A stretch of DNA of 22,795 bases from UMGS2069 sp900557585 (GCA_902476355.1 CABSCS010000013.1:1-22795), one strand, 5' to 3'. Shown: positions 6,109 through 13,894, numbered from the stretch's first letter. Numbers and translations are program-made. Notes: generated from the sequence alone by a model not told the origin.

Positions 6109-7449
6109 TTATTTTCTTCTTCTTAAAAATGGTGGCAACATATCATCGTTGTCAATTTCAAGGCGTGAACTGAAAGTTTCTCTTTTTGGTTCTTCTTTCA
6201 CTTCTGGTTCTTGAACTTTTACAGGTTCCTTTACAGGCTCAGATTTTGTTTCTGAATTTTGTTCAGTTTTCAAGAAAGAGAATGTTTCTTCTTGTTTTGG
6301 TTCTGGTTTTGGTTCTTCTCTTTTTTCTTGAACATCATCTGCAAAAAGTTTGATTCCTGCATTTGAAGTTTGATTTTGTTCTGCCATTGGTTTGCCAGTC
6401 AAAAACTCAGCAAATCTTGCGCGGTCAAAACCACTTGCAACTTGTTGTTTTGGAGGTTGAGGTTTTTCTTTATCATCTTCTCCGAGCAAGTTTTCAAAAG
6501 TGCTGTTTTGGAAACCGGTTGCAATCACGGTAACTTGAATTCTATCATTATAGTTTTCGTCAATTGTTGCACCAAAAATTGTGTTTGCAGATGGGTCAAC
6601 AACCTCTTTAACAAGCAAAACTGCTTCGTTGATTTCATCAAGAGTCAAGTCAAAGCCACCAGTAATGTTAATGATAACCGCTGTTGCGCCTTCAATTGTT
6701 GTTTCAAGAAGAGGGCTTGCAACTGCTTGTTTAACGGCTTCAATGTTTCGTTTGTCGCCTTTTCCTTCACCAATACCCATGTGTGCAAGACCACGATTTT
6801 TCATTACGGTTCTCACATCGGCAAAGTCAAGGTTGATAAGCGATGGTGTTGCAATAAGGTCTGAAATCCCTTGAATACCTTGACGAAGAACGTCATCGGC
6901 ATATTTGAAAGCATCAACAACAGGAGTTCCTTTTGGAACAACTTGCAAAAGTCTGTCATTTGGAATGACAACCAAAGTGTCAACACATTTTGAAAGGTTT
7001 CTGATTCCAAGTTCTGCATTTTGCGCTCTTGTTCTTCCTTCAAATCCGAAAGGCTTTGTTACAACAGCAATTGTCAAAATTCCCATTTCTTTGGCAATGC
7101 TTGCAATTACAGGGGCAGCACCTGTTCCAGTTCCACCACCCATTCCGGCAGTGATAAACACAAGGTCGCTTCCTTTAAGTTTCTCTGCAATTTCAGCACG
7201 GCTTTCTTCGGCTGCTTTTCTTCCAACCTCTGGGTCGGCACCAGCACCAAGACCACGTGTAAGTTTTTCGCCAATTTGAATTTGTGATGTTGCATTGCTC
7301 ATCATCAATGCTTGCTTATCGGTGTTAACTGCAACAAACTTTGCACTTTTAATGTTTGCTGCAATCATACGGTTCACGGCATTGTTTCCGCCACCACCAA
7401 CACCAACAACCAAAATTTGGCAAATAGGATTGATATTATTATAGTCCAT
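6109..7449 (-). CDS. ftsZ: FtsZ, tubulin-like division GTPase
   Basis: FtsZ polymerises into the Z ring that organises septation. The 446-residue protein has the nucleotide-binding start GVGGGGNNAVNRM, the tubulin signature GGGTGTGAAP (104-113), and the T7-loop region NLDFADV that completes GTP hydrolysis between subunits. A long Glu/Lys/Pro-rich linker (about 330-430) is followed by the conserved tail DDMLPPFLRRRK, which binds FtsA and other partners. A strong GGAGG site is 8 bases before the ATG. The gap from ftsA is 12 bases, so they are co-transcribed from the 8658-8687 promoter. The length exceeds many FtsZs (about 380) because of the linker. Confidence 0.98.
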   Translation of the reverse strand: MDYNNINPICQILVVGVGGGGNNAVNRMIAANIKSAKFVAVNTDKQALMMSNATSQIQIGEKLTRGLGAGADPEVGRKAAEESRAEIAEKLKGSDLVFITAGMGGGTGTGAAPVIASIAKEMGILTIAVVTKPFGFEGRTRAQNAELGIRNLSKCVDTLVVIPNDRLLQVVPKGTPVVDAFKYADDVLRQGIQGISDLIATPSLINLDFADVRTVMKNRGLAHMGIGEGKGDKRNIEAVKQAVASPLLETTIEGATAVIINITGGFDLTLDEINEAVLLVKEVVDPSANTIFGATIDENYNDRIQVTVIATGFQNSTFENLLGEDDKEKPQPPKQQVASGFDRARFAEFLTGKPMAEQNQTSNAGIKLFADDVQEKREEPKPEPKQEETFSFLKTEQNSETKSEPVKEPVKVQEPEVKEEPKRETFSSRLEIDNDDMLPPFLRRRK

Positions 7450-7461
7450 TGTGTTTCCTCC

Positions 7462-8607
7462 TTATTTCACAATCAGGCAATTTTCGTTTTCTTCACAAGA
7501 CAAGGCAACGTCTAAAAGTCCAAGTTCTGTTGAAAATTCAGGTCGTCCCATGTTTGGACCACTTGGCTTTACAATTTCCACTCTTCTGCCAAGTATTCTG
7601 CTCATTATATCTTTGATTCCTTTGATATAGCAAAGACCACCACCAGTCAAGAACACTGGAATATAGTCTGGAAATTCAAATTCACAACGCTCAATGCACT
7701 TTAAAATATAGGTGCAAATCATTTCAACTCTGTCTTCTGCTATTTGGTTTGTTGCAACGGCAGAAAATGGTGAAATGAACTCTTTTCCTTGAATTTCATA
7801 GGTGTCTGAATCTGATGCATTCCAACTGAAAATGATTTTTCTTTTCAAACTTTCTGCTTCTGAAAATGGAATTTTCAAGCATTGCGCAAGGTCTCCTGAA
7901 ATGTGTCCGCCACCCATAGAGAAACTGTTCATAAAGAGCAAGCCGTCTCCACGACCAAGCATCACGTTTGTTGTGATATAGCCACAGTCAACAAGCAGTG
8001 CATAGCGGTCTCTTACTGTTGGGTCGAACAAATATAGCATTTCTGCAAGACAAGATGAAATGAACCCTGCCCTTTTCACTTGAAGTTCGCTTAAAATTCC
8101 ATCAACAAAGTCAATGAAATTGTTTTCTGCCAAAACAAAAGAAACAAACCCGCGAAGCGAAACCGAACTCATTCCAACTGGATCGATGATTCTTTTCCCG
8201 TCATCAAGAGAAAAGAAAATTGGACATTGATTTATAACTGAATGGGTTGGGTGTTTTTTATAGATGTTTGCTTGTTGATAGAAAAGTTTAAGTTCGTTTT
8301 CGCCGATTTTCTTTCTTCTTCCAAAATTTGTTCTTGAATCTCTGCAAACAACATTTGAAAATTCGCCTGGAACACCAACATAAATTTCGTTTATTTTATA
8401 GCCATATTCCATTTCTGCATTGCTAATTGCAAAAGCAACCGCAAGTTTAACTTGGTCTGGTTCAAGAAATTCGCCATTTTGAAAGCCTGCATAGTCTGCA
8501 TAGCCTTTTCCTTTCATGCGAAAAGTTCCATTAACGCCACGCTCACCAATAAGTGCGGTGATGGTTGAAGAGCCAAAGTCTAAAACTGCAACATCTTTCT
8601 TGTTCAT
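7462..8607 (-). CDS. ftsA: FtsA-like actin-fold division protein
   Basis: FtsA links FtsZ to the membrane and divisome. I start the gene at the ATG at 8607 (GGAG four bases upstream), giving 381 residues; 16 further in-frame upstream codons have no support. The actin-fold phosphate-1 motif AVLDFGSSTITALIGE (8-23) and adenosine motif TGGGLCYIKGI are present. The phosphate-2 motif reads VDCGYITTNVM rather than the usual DIGGGTTD. The C-terminus ends in an acidic, Cys/Asn-containing stretch and LIVK, with no amphipathic membrane-targeting helix like that of typical FtsA. Position directly before ftsZ supports the call. It is a divergent family member; ATPase and membrane binding may differ. Confidence 0.88.
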   Translation of the reverse strand: MNKKDVAVLDFGSSTITALIGERGVNGTFRMKGKGYADYAGFQNGEFLEPDQVKLAVAFAISNAEMEYGYKINEIYVGVPGEFSNVVCRDSRTNFGRRKKIGENELKLFYQQANIYKKHPTHSVINQCPIFFSLDDGKRIIDPVGMSSVSLRGFVSFVLAENNFIDFVDGILSELQVKRAGFISSCLAEMLYLFDPTVRDRYALLVDCGYITTNVMLGRGDGLLFMNSFSMGGGHISGDLAQCLKIPFSEAESLKRKIIFSWNASDSDTYEIQGKEFISPFSAVATNQIAEDRVEMICTYILKCIERCEFEFPDYIPVFLTGGGLCYIKGIKDIMSRILGRRVEIVKPSGPNMGRPEFSTELGLLDVALSCEENENCLIVK

Positions 8608-8657
8608 AACGCTCCGTTTATCATGTGATATTTTGATTTTTATTCTTCTTATCACAA

Positions 8658-8687
8658 ATTATAAACTAAAAAAAAAGCGGTTGTCAA
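8658..8687 (-). promoter_or_regulatory. Consensus sigma-A promoter of ftsA-ftsZ
   Basis: On the minus strand a perfect TTGACA (8687-8682), an 18-base spacer containing nine T residues, and a perfect TATAAT (8663-8658) lie 50 bases before the ftsA ATG. The -35 lies in the loop and 3' arm of the ftsQ terminator, and the terminator's T-run is the promoter spacer. Confidence 0.85.
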
Positions 8688-8697
8688 ACAAACCGCT
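8668..8697 (-). terminator. Intrinsic terminator after ftsQ, overlapping the ftsA promoter
   Basis: A 7-bp stem AGCGGTT/AACCGCT (8697-8691 and 8682-8676 on the minus strand) with an eight-base loop is followed by a nine-T tract. It lies about 46 bases past the ftsQ stop. Confidence 0.88.
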
Positions 8698-8743
8698 ATA
8701 TTTAATATAAAAATAATATACAAAATTGAGCATTTTTAGCCAA

Positions 8744-9592
8744 TTATATGCTTTCTCCGTCAATTGCAGCAACCAAATATCTGTTTGAAACATTGTTCGG
8801 ATTAAAGTTTTGAAGTGCAGTGATTGTAAGGCGATCAAGTTTTGTACGATATTTTTCTTGGTCGCTGATTTGAATATAAAGTGTCATTGCATAGAAAATT
8901 TTCTCTTTCACATATGCACTTCCTTGAATTGTGAACACCCCTGCATTCGCTTTTCCTTCTTGGTTTGTTCTCACCTTCATTGTAAGAACTTCAAAGCCGT
9001 TTGTGCTGTCATATCCAAATATTATGTCAGACATAACACCAATGTCGGTTTGCTCTGCACCATAGATTCCATCGATGATAGAAGTGATTTTTGCTTTGAG
9101 TTTATTGTCTTTCACAAACAATCCTTCTTTCCCGCAAAGTTCAATGTTTGAACCAGTAAGAGTTGGGACTTTGTCAAGCCCAAGTTCTGAAAGACTGCTT
9201 TCTGCAACAATTTCAAGACACTTCAAATCTTCATCATAAATCTCGAAATATTCCTCATCATTCTTCACTTTGAAAACTGGCTTTCTTTCATAAACATAAA
9301 TTGTCATTGTGCTTGGAAATGTTCGAACAATTTTGAATGATGCATATGGAAATTGTTCTTCAAGCGAAGCAATGCTTTTGTCGGTGTTTGCAAAAATGAT
9401 ATTCTTGCCTTTCTTGATTTTGCTGTTATTTTTAATGTCTTCAATTTGATAGGCACTTGTTCGAACTGGTTCTGAAACAAATTCAACATTGATTGCCTTT
9501 ATTGAAAAAAGTGTCACAAACAAAACAACCAGCAACGCCACAGTGCCGATTATTGAAAGCCATAAAATAAGTTTCTTTTTGGTTTTAGTCAT
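8744..9592 (-). CDS. ftsQ: FtsQ/DivIB divisome protein
   Basis: FtsQ/DivIB is a bitopic protein that joins FtsL and FtsB/DivIC in regulating septal wall synthesis. From the ATG at 9592 (GGAG five bases upstream) the product has 282 residues: a short basic cytoplasmic tail KTKKK, one transmembrane helix (about 8-30), then an extracellular POTRA-like domain (about 33-105) including the KIVRTFPSTMTIYVYERKP segment, typical of FtsQ ('P.tl.i.v.er.p'). The rest is a beta-rich domain. It follows murA by 83 bases, in which a possible promoter is visible, and ends before a terminator. The identification rests on topology, POTRA motif and position. Confidence 0.9.
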   Translation of the reverse strand: MTKTKKKLILWLSIIGTVALLVVLFVTLFSIKAINVEFVSEPVRTSAYQIEDIKNNSKIKKGKNIIFANTDKSIASLEEQFPYASFKIVRTFPSTMTIYVYERKPVFKVKNDEEYFEIYDEDLKCLEIVAESSLSELGLDKVPTLTGSNIELCGKEGLFVKDNKLKAKITSIIDGIYGAEQTDIGVMSDIIFGYDSTNGFEVLTMKVRTNQEGKANAGVFTIQGSAYVKEKIFYAMTLYIQISDQEKYRTKLDRLTITALQNFNPNNVSNRYLVAAIDGESI

Positions 9593-9613
9593 AATATCTC
9601 CAAATTTAATATT

Positions 9614-9642
9614 ATTATAGCGATATTTTTTCTGTTTGACTA
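9614..9642 (-). promoter_or_regulatory. Possible promoter of ftsQ
   Basis: On the minus strand TAGTCA (9642-9637), 17 bases, and TATAAT (9619-9614) precede the ftsQ ATG by 21 bases. The -10 is perfect and the -35 matches four of six positions. It would let ftsQ be expressed independently of murA. Confidence 0.45.
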
Positions 9643-9675
9643 CCAAAAACAAACACTTTTTGAAATTTTAGTGCA

Positions 9676-10935
9676 TTATTTTTTCCATTTTCGAACAATA
9701 TCCGCTCCAAGCGATTGGAGTTTGTTTTCAAATTCTTCATATCCACGGTCAATATAGGCAACATTTTGCACCACAGTTTGGTCTTTTGCAGAAAGCCCAG
9801 CAAGAACCAACGCTGCCCCACCACGAAGGTCATGAGCAACAACTTCGGCGCCATTCAAAAACGGAACTCCTCGGACTATTGCCATTCTGTCTCTCGTGGT
9901 GATTTTTGCCCCCATTTTCAAAAGTTCTGGAACATGTTTAAACCGAGTTTCAAACAGGTTTTCGGTGATAACACTGATTCCGTTTGAAATTGTTTGAAGT
10001 GCAAGAATCTGTGCTTGCAAGTCGGTTGGAAATCCCGGAAATGGTTGCGTTTCAATAGACGCGCAAGAAATTGGTCTTCCTCGCATTTTAAGATAAATGC
10101 TGTTTTGGTCATAATCAATTGTTGCACCAGCATTGCGAAGTTTGTTTAAAAGCGCATAAACATCTTGATAGCATGCATTTTCAAGCAATATTTCGCCACC
10201 AGTCATTGCCGAAGAAATCAAATAGGTTCCAGCAATAATTCGGTCTGGCATTGGTTGATATTCTCCACCACCAAGGCTTTTTACGCCCGAAACCACAATT
10301 GTAGATGTCCCTGCTCCGCGAACGCAACCTCCAAGCATGTTTATAAAGTTTGCAAGGTCAACAATCTCTGGTTCTTTTGCAACATTCATAATGGTTGTTT
10401 CGCCGTCAAGCAAAACTGCACTCATCATAATGTTCTCAGTTGCCCCAACCGACGGAAAGTCTAGGTGCACAAGCCCACTTTTCATGTTTGTTGCGTCACA
10501 ATGGATAAAAACATGGTCTTCTATAATCTCAACACCAAGGTCACGAAGCCCAGCAAGGTGCAAATCTATTGGTCGCGAGCCAATGTCACACCCTCCCGGA
10601 TATGCAACCGTTGCCTTTCGATATTTTGAAAGAAGAGGCCCCAGCATGAAAATGCTTGAACGAATCTCTTTTGCAAGTTCGCTTGGAATTTCGGTTTTGT
10701 TTATTGTTGAGGTGTCAACAATTGCATCTCTGCCCTCTTTTTTTATGCTTGCCCCCATTGTTCTTAAAATTTCAAGCATTTTGTTAACGTCACTAATATT
10801 TGGCAAGTTCTTCAAAACGATTTTTTCATCTGTCAAAATGGTTCCAGCAATAATTGGCAATGAAGCGTTTTTTGCAGTGTCAACCATAATCTTTCCACAA
10901 AGCGGTTTCCCGCCTTGAATGATAAATTGTTCCAT
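9676..10935 (-). CDS. murA: MurA, UDP-GlcNAc enolpyruvyl transferase
   Basis: MurA transfers enolpyruvate from PEP to UDP-GlcNAc, the first committed peptidoglycan step, in the cytoplasm. The 419-residue length is normal. Visible residues include the substrate-binding Lys22-Asn23 (TAKNASLP) and the catalytic cysteine in PGGCDIGSRPIDLHL (Cys116, the fosfomycin target in this family). The C-terminal half has FPGFPTDLQAQ and RGGAALVLAGL, typical of the EPSP-synthase-like fold. GGGAG lies about 6 bases before the ATG. A TATAAT is seen 21 bases upstream, though with no good -35. Clostridial clusters often place murA between murG and ftsQ; here murG is missing and accessory genes precede it. Confidence 0.98.
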   Translation of the reverse strand: MEQFIIQGGKPLCGKIMVDTAKNASLPIIAGTILTDEKIVLKNLPNISDVNKMLEILRTMGASIKKEGRDAIVDTSTINKTEIPSELAKEIRSSIFMLGPLLSKYRKATVAYPGGCDIGSRPIDLHLAGLRDLGVEIIEDHVFIHCDATNMKSGLVHLDFPSVGATENIMMSAVLLDGETTIMNVAKEPEIVDLANFINMLGGCVRGAGTSTIVVSGVKSLGGGEYQPMPDRIIAGTYLISSAMTGGEILLENACYQDVYALLNKLRNAGATIDYDQNSIYLKMRGRPISCASIETQPFPGFPTDLQAQILALQTISNGISVITENLFETRFKHVPELLKMGAKITTRDRMAIVRGVPFLNGAEVVAHDLRGGAALVLAGLSAKDQTVVQNVAYIDRGYEEFENKLQSLGADIVRKWKK

Positions 10936-10956
10936 ATTTTTCTCCCTTTAAAATAC

Positions 10957-10962
10957 ATTATA
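10957..10962 (-). promoter_or_regulatory. Possible murA -10 box
   Basis: A perfect TATAAT on the minus strand lies 21 bases before the murA ATG, with GGGAG between. No convincing -35 is found at 16-18 bases, so activation or a weak promoter is possible. Confidence 0.35.
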
Positions 10963-10986
10963 TTTTATGGCTCAAATTACACTTTT

Positions 10987-11004
10987 GTGAAAACAACATT
11001 TCAC
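10987..11004. repeat. Inverted repeat between divergent murA and hydrolase genes
   Basis: GTGAAA and TTTCAC are perfect six-base arms separated by six bases. The repeat lies 13 bases upstream of the hydrolase -35 and upstream of the murA -10, so it could be an operator. No flanking A/T tract suggests a terminator. A chance occurrence is possible. Confidence 0.3.
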
Positions 11005-11017
11005 GCACTGAAAGAGT

Positions 11018-11046
11018 TTGACAATATTTATGCAAAAAGATAAAAT
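11018..11046 (+). promoter_or_regulatory. Consensus promoter of the hydrolase gene, likely leaderless
   Basis: A perfect TTGACA (11018-11023), a 17-base spacer, and TAAAAT (11041-11046) are followed by only six bases before the ATG at 11053. Transcription should start at or next to the start codon, and no Shine-Dalgarno is present. Confidence 0.8.
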
Positions 11047-11052
11047 AAAACC

Positions 11053-11781
11053 ATGAGTACAAAATTTATAAATTTAAAATTTGAAAATCACAACCTCAAA
11101 CTTCTCACAAACGCAGTTGAAAATCCTGAAAAAATTGTTCTTTGCATGCACGGCTTTAATGGCGATGCTTGGGGCGACGGATTCTCAAAATTCAGAAAAC
11201 AATTTGACAACATTTTTGTTTGTTCCTATGATTCTGCCGGTCACGGAGAAAGTGAAGTTCCAACACTTGAAATGTCGGTTTCAGCAATCGAAAGCGAACT
11301 TGAAGCAGTTTTGCAATATTTGAGCAAAACATATCCAAGTGTTCCAATCACAATTTTTGCATCAAGTTATGGTGCCTATCGAACAATGATTTCATCTGCT
11401 CACGGAAAAATTAAAAATGTGAAGCAATTTATTTTTGCAAACCCAGCATTCAAGATTTTGAATGTGCTTGAAATCATGCGCGATTTCACCTATGCCTCAC
11501 TACCAGAAAACGCGACAGTGATAATGAAAAAAAGTTTGAATAAATTTTTAAGCAAAAAATTTCTTGACGACCTTTATAATAACGACCTTTTCAAACAAAA
11601 CTATACCTCACATATTCCAACAACAATTTTCCTTGGAACTCACGACACTCTTTTTCCAAAGCAACACACATTGGACTTTGCAAAAATCTATCCTTGCAAC
11701 ATAATTGAAATCAACGAAGACCACAACATCGAAAACCCAGAGTCTTGGCAAAAAATCATAGATTTCATCAAAACAAATTAA
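11053..11781 (+). CDS. Alpha/beta hydrolase, unknown substrate
   Basis: The 242-residue product looks like a soluble serine hydrolase of the alpha/beta fold. It shows an oxyanion-region HGFNGD (33-38), a YDSAGHGES loop (59-67) as in lipase/acyl-transferase-like members, a nucleophile elbow ASSYGA with Ser105, a likely acid Asp198 in GTHDTLFP, and a catalytic His224 in EDHNI. The elbow has Ser in place of the usual first Gly of GxSxG. No signal peptide is seen. It is the only plus-strand gene between mraZ and sigG, with its own consensus promoter and a shared terminator. Its location inside the dcw cluster gives no functional clue; substrate unknown. Confidence 0.82.
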   Translation: MSTKFINLKFENHNLKLLTNAVENPEKIVLCMHGFNGDAWGDGFSKFRKQFDNIFVCSYDSAGHGESEVPTLEMSVSAIESELEAVLQYLSKTYPSVPITIFASSYGAYRTMISSAHGKIKNVKQFIFANPAFKILNVLEIMRDFTYASLPENATVIMKKSLNKFLSKKFLDDLYNNDLFKQNYTSHIPTTIFLGTHDTLFPKQHTLDFAKIYPCNIIEINEDHNIENPESWQKIIDFIKTN

Positions 11782-11812
11782 AAAAAATCTATCAAACTAA
11801 AATCACAAAATG

Positions 11813-11842
11813 AAAAGACAGCAGATTAAACCGCTGTCTTTT
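11813..11842. terminator. Bidirectional terminator between hydrolase and zincin-like gene
   Basis: A 10-bp stem AAAAGACAGC (11813-11822) and GCTGTCTTTT (11833-11842) has a ten-base loop, with T-rich sequence on the plus-strand exit side. It lies between two convergent stops. Confidence 0.82.
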
Positions 11843-11844
11843 TA

Positions 11845-12972
11845 TTAATACTTTTTTGCTCTATCATAGATGTCATCAATGTCTTTTTTTGAAAAATATG
11901 AACCATATTCGCTTTGCATTGAATTCCATATTTTATTAAAATTGCCAACCATTGCAATTCTTTCTTCCTCAGAAATAGCCCCTCTTTTCTCGTAATCAGA
12001 CATTTTTTTATTACAAAAATCAGGCAAAAGATTCATTATTAGTTTTACACTATCAGGCGATATTTTCTTGGTTCGTTGATATTCCAAAAACATACCGTCT
12101 AGAAATTGACAAACTGTTCTATATGCATCATCACCCATATATTTGTCAAATTCTTGTTCAATATGTAATGGGTCAAACATAATTCCATACAAAAAATCAT
12201 TGGCTTTTACTTCACTTCCGTCAGCAAGTGTTGCTTTCAATGTAAAAATACTTTCTCCAATATCTGCTATTTGTTGATAGTTAAAATTTTGAAAACCGAC
12301 ATTTGAAAAAGCTGCTATCATCAACCTTGTAATTGAAGTAAAGATTGTATATCCTGTCTCTTGATTTCCAGTTGTCACATAGTTATTCTGTAAAACATCA
12401 TCAATCGTTGTTGTTGTAATGTCTGGTGCGAAATTATTAATTGCCATAGCCGAAACCATATCCATCGTTGTTTCGTTAAACATCTTTCCGTAATAATGTC
12501 TACCAATCGACTCTCCTGTCGCCCTGTCTGTTTCTTTTATCAGTCCTGCTTGGTTTTCTCTGACTATGTCAAAAGTCTTAACTTCACCATTAACTTTCTC
12601 TTTTCCTTGTTTAACAATTATTTTAGGATCTAGCGTTGGAAGAATACCTGCAAATGAATGGCATAACTCATGAACACATTCATGTTCAATCCATTTATGT
12701 TGATTCATAGGAGCGTTTATGTAACCCCACATTTCAATCGCAAATTTATTATCATCAAGAACCATACAAATCCCTGGAGTGTTAAAACTAACATTCTCCG
12801 TATTTACTCCCCAAGGAACAACTTCCACCTTTTCAACAGACTTTTCAAACAAATCTTTCATTAACGAAATGTTTTCTGCTTTCTTTGAGCCAAAAATCAT
12901 TTTAGAAAGATAGGAAAAGGAATTTCCTATTAAATTTGCGTCCATTTGCGAACCATAAACATATCTAGTCAT
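11845..12972 (-). CDS. Zincin-like putative metallopeptidase with overlapping HExxH motifs
   Basis: I recognise no named family. From the ATG at 12972 (AAGGAAGGAG, 8 bases upstream) the protein has 375 residues with no signal peptide or membrane helix. Residues 97-105 read HECVHELCH, so two HExxH motifs share His101; the following SFAG fits a zincin active-site helix. About 60 residues on, a FNETTMD segment (165-171) could provide a glutamate third zinc ligand, as in gluzincins. The remainder is helical and rich in Met, Asp and Phe. It has its own promoter (12997-13025) and terminator. Its codon and base texture looks different from the core dcw genes (fewer TGC/GCA triplets), suggesting an accessory acquisition. 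Proteolytic activity is inferred, not shown. Confidence 0.7.
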   Translation of the reverse strand: MTRYVYGSQMDANLIGNSFSYLSKMIFGSKKAENISLMKDLFEKSVEKVEVVPWGVNTENVSFNTPGICMVLDDNKFAIEMWGYINAPMNQHKWIEHECVHELCHSFAGILPTLDPKIIVKQGKEKVNGEVKTFDIVRENQAGLIKETDRATGESIGRHYYGKMFNETTMDMVSAMAINNFAPDITTTTIDDVLQNNYVTTGNQETGYTIFTSITRLMIAAFSNVGFQNFNYQQIADIGESIFTLKATLADGSEVKANDFLYGIMFDPLHIEQEFDKYMGDDAYRTVCQFLDGMFLEYQRTKKISPDSVKLIMNLLPDFCNKKMSDYEKRGAISEEERIAMVGNFNKIWNSMQSEYGSYFSKKDIDDIYDRAKKY

Positions 12973-12996
12973 GTGCATTTCTCCTTCCTTGATTTT

Positions 12997-13025
12997 ATAA
13001 TATAACACAAACAAAAAAATGTAAA
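12997..13025 (-). promoter_or_regulatory. Sigma-A-like promoter of the zincin-like gene
   Basis: On the minus strand TTTACA (13025-13020), a 17-base spacer, and TATTAT (13002-12997) lie 24 bases before the chosen ATG. Good match and spacing. Confidence 0.65.
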
Positions 13026-13100
13026 CACTTTAAATTCAATTCATATTCATTCTAAAGAAAATTTAACCAATTTTCAAAGCTTAACCTTATTTCACATATT

Positions 13101-13817
13101 CTATTCCTTTGTTAAATAATTGATATATCTTCTTGAATTATTGAGAAAATCTTTATACAAATTAAACTGTTTTGTTTCTTCATAATTTTTTTCAATAAAT
13201 TTACTATTTTCAATTTCATAAACAACAGAATTTGGAGTTGCTATCAAAATTGGAGAGTGTGTCGCAATTATAAATTGTGCATTGTTTTTAGTTACAAGAT
13301 CATTCAAAATTGCAACAAGTGACATCTGCCTTTCAGACGAAAGTGCTGCTTCTGGTTCATCTAAAATGAAAAGCCCATTTTTAAATTTCGACTCAAACAA
13401 AGAAAGAAAAGATTCTCCATGTGATTGACTTGTAAGTTTTTTCCCACCATATGCATAACTTAGCATTATATCTTCATCAATCATTTTATCGATATAATTT
13501 GAAAAGTTATAAAAACTTTCAGCCCTAAAAAAGAAACCTTTTTTTGTTTTCAGTTTCCAAGTAAGTTTTAGAGCATTTTTAATGTTATATTCCTCTATAA
13601 CTGCGTAGTTATGATTTGCATTTCCGCCCATAGGATTAAAACCAACAGCCGAAGCCAACCCTTCTAAAAATGTACTTTTCCCCGAGCCATTCTCACCAAC
13701 AATAAATGTGATTGGCTGTTTCAAATCAATTGTAACCCCATTCTTTATAAGTGGCAAATTGTAAGGAAAATAGTCTTCATTACTTGGTAATATCTCAATA
13801 TGAGTTAAATAGTTCAT
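13101..13817 (-). CDS. Stand-alone ABC-type ATPase (AAA_21 / COG3910-like)
   Basis: The 238-residue protein is a single soluble ABC-type ATPase domain of the RecF/SMC-like group, not a transporter subunit. Motifs run in order: Walker A GENGSGKST (41-49), signature SQSHGES (130-136), Walker B GLFILDEPE (148-156) and switch histidine ATHSP (His187). Small proteins of this kind are widespread and mostly uncharacterised; some relatives work with nucleases or toxin partners. No partner domain is fused here. There is no Shine-Dalgarno; the ATG lies six bases from a promoter -10, so it is likely leaderless. The neighbouring zincin-like gene is 128 bases downstream with its own promoter, so a functional pair is possible but unproven. 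Confidence 0.85.
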   Translation of the reverse strand: MNYLTHIEILPSNEDYFPYNLPLIKNGVTIDLKQPITFIVGENGSGKSTFLEGLASAVGFNPMGGNANHNYAVIEEYNIKNALKLTWKLKTKKGFFFRAESFYNFSNYIDKMIDEDIMLSYAYGGKKLTSQSHGESFLSLFESKFKNGLFILDEPEAALSSERQMSLVAILNDLVTKNNAQFIIATHSPILIATPNSVVYEIENSKFIEKNYEETKQFNLYKDFLNNSRRYINYLTKE

Positions 13818-13823
13818 ATATTA

Positions 13824-13853
13824 TATATAGAACATTTAGTATCAACATGTCAA
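13824..13853 (-). promoter_or_regulatory. Promoter of the ATPase gene, likely leaderless
   Basis: On the minus strand a perfect TTGACA, an 18-base spacer and TATATA end six bases before the ATG at 13817. No ribosome site is present in the interval. Confidence 0.65.
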
Positions 13854-13894
13854 TACATTTCATCTTTTGAAAAAACATAAAAAATCCGACAAAC

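Noticed and set aside
9637..9670. TGTTTG...CAAACA stem after murA as a terminator
   Set aside because: The loop is 11 bases and the stem is followed by A residues rather than a T-run on the transcribed strand; more likely chance.
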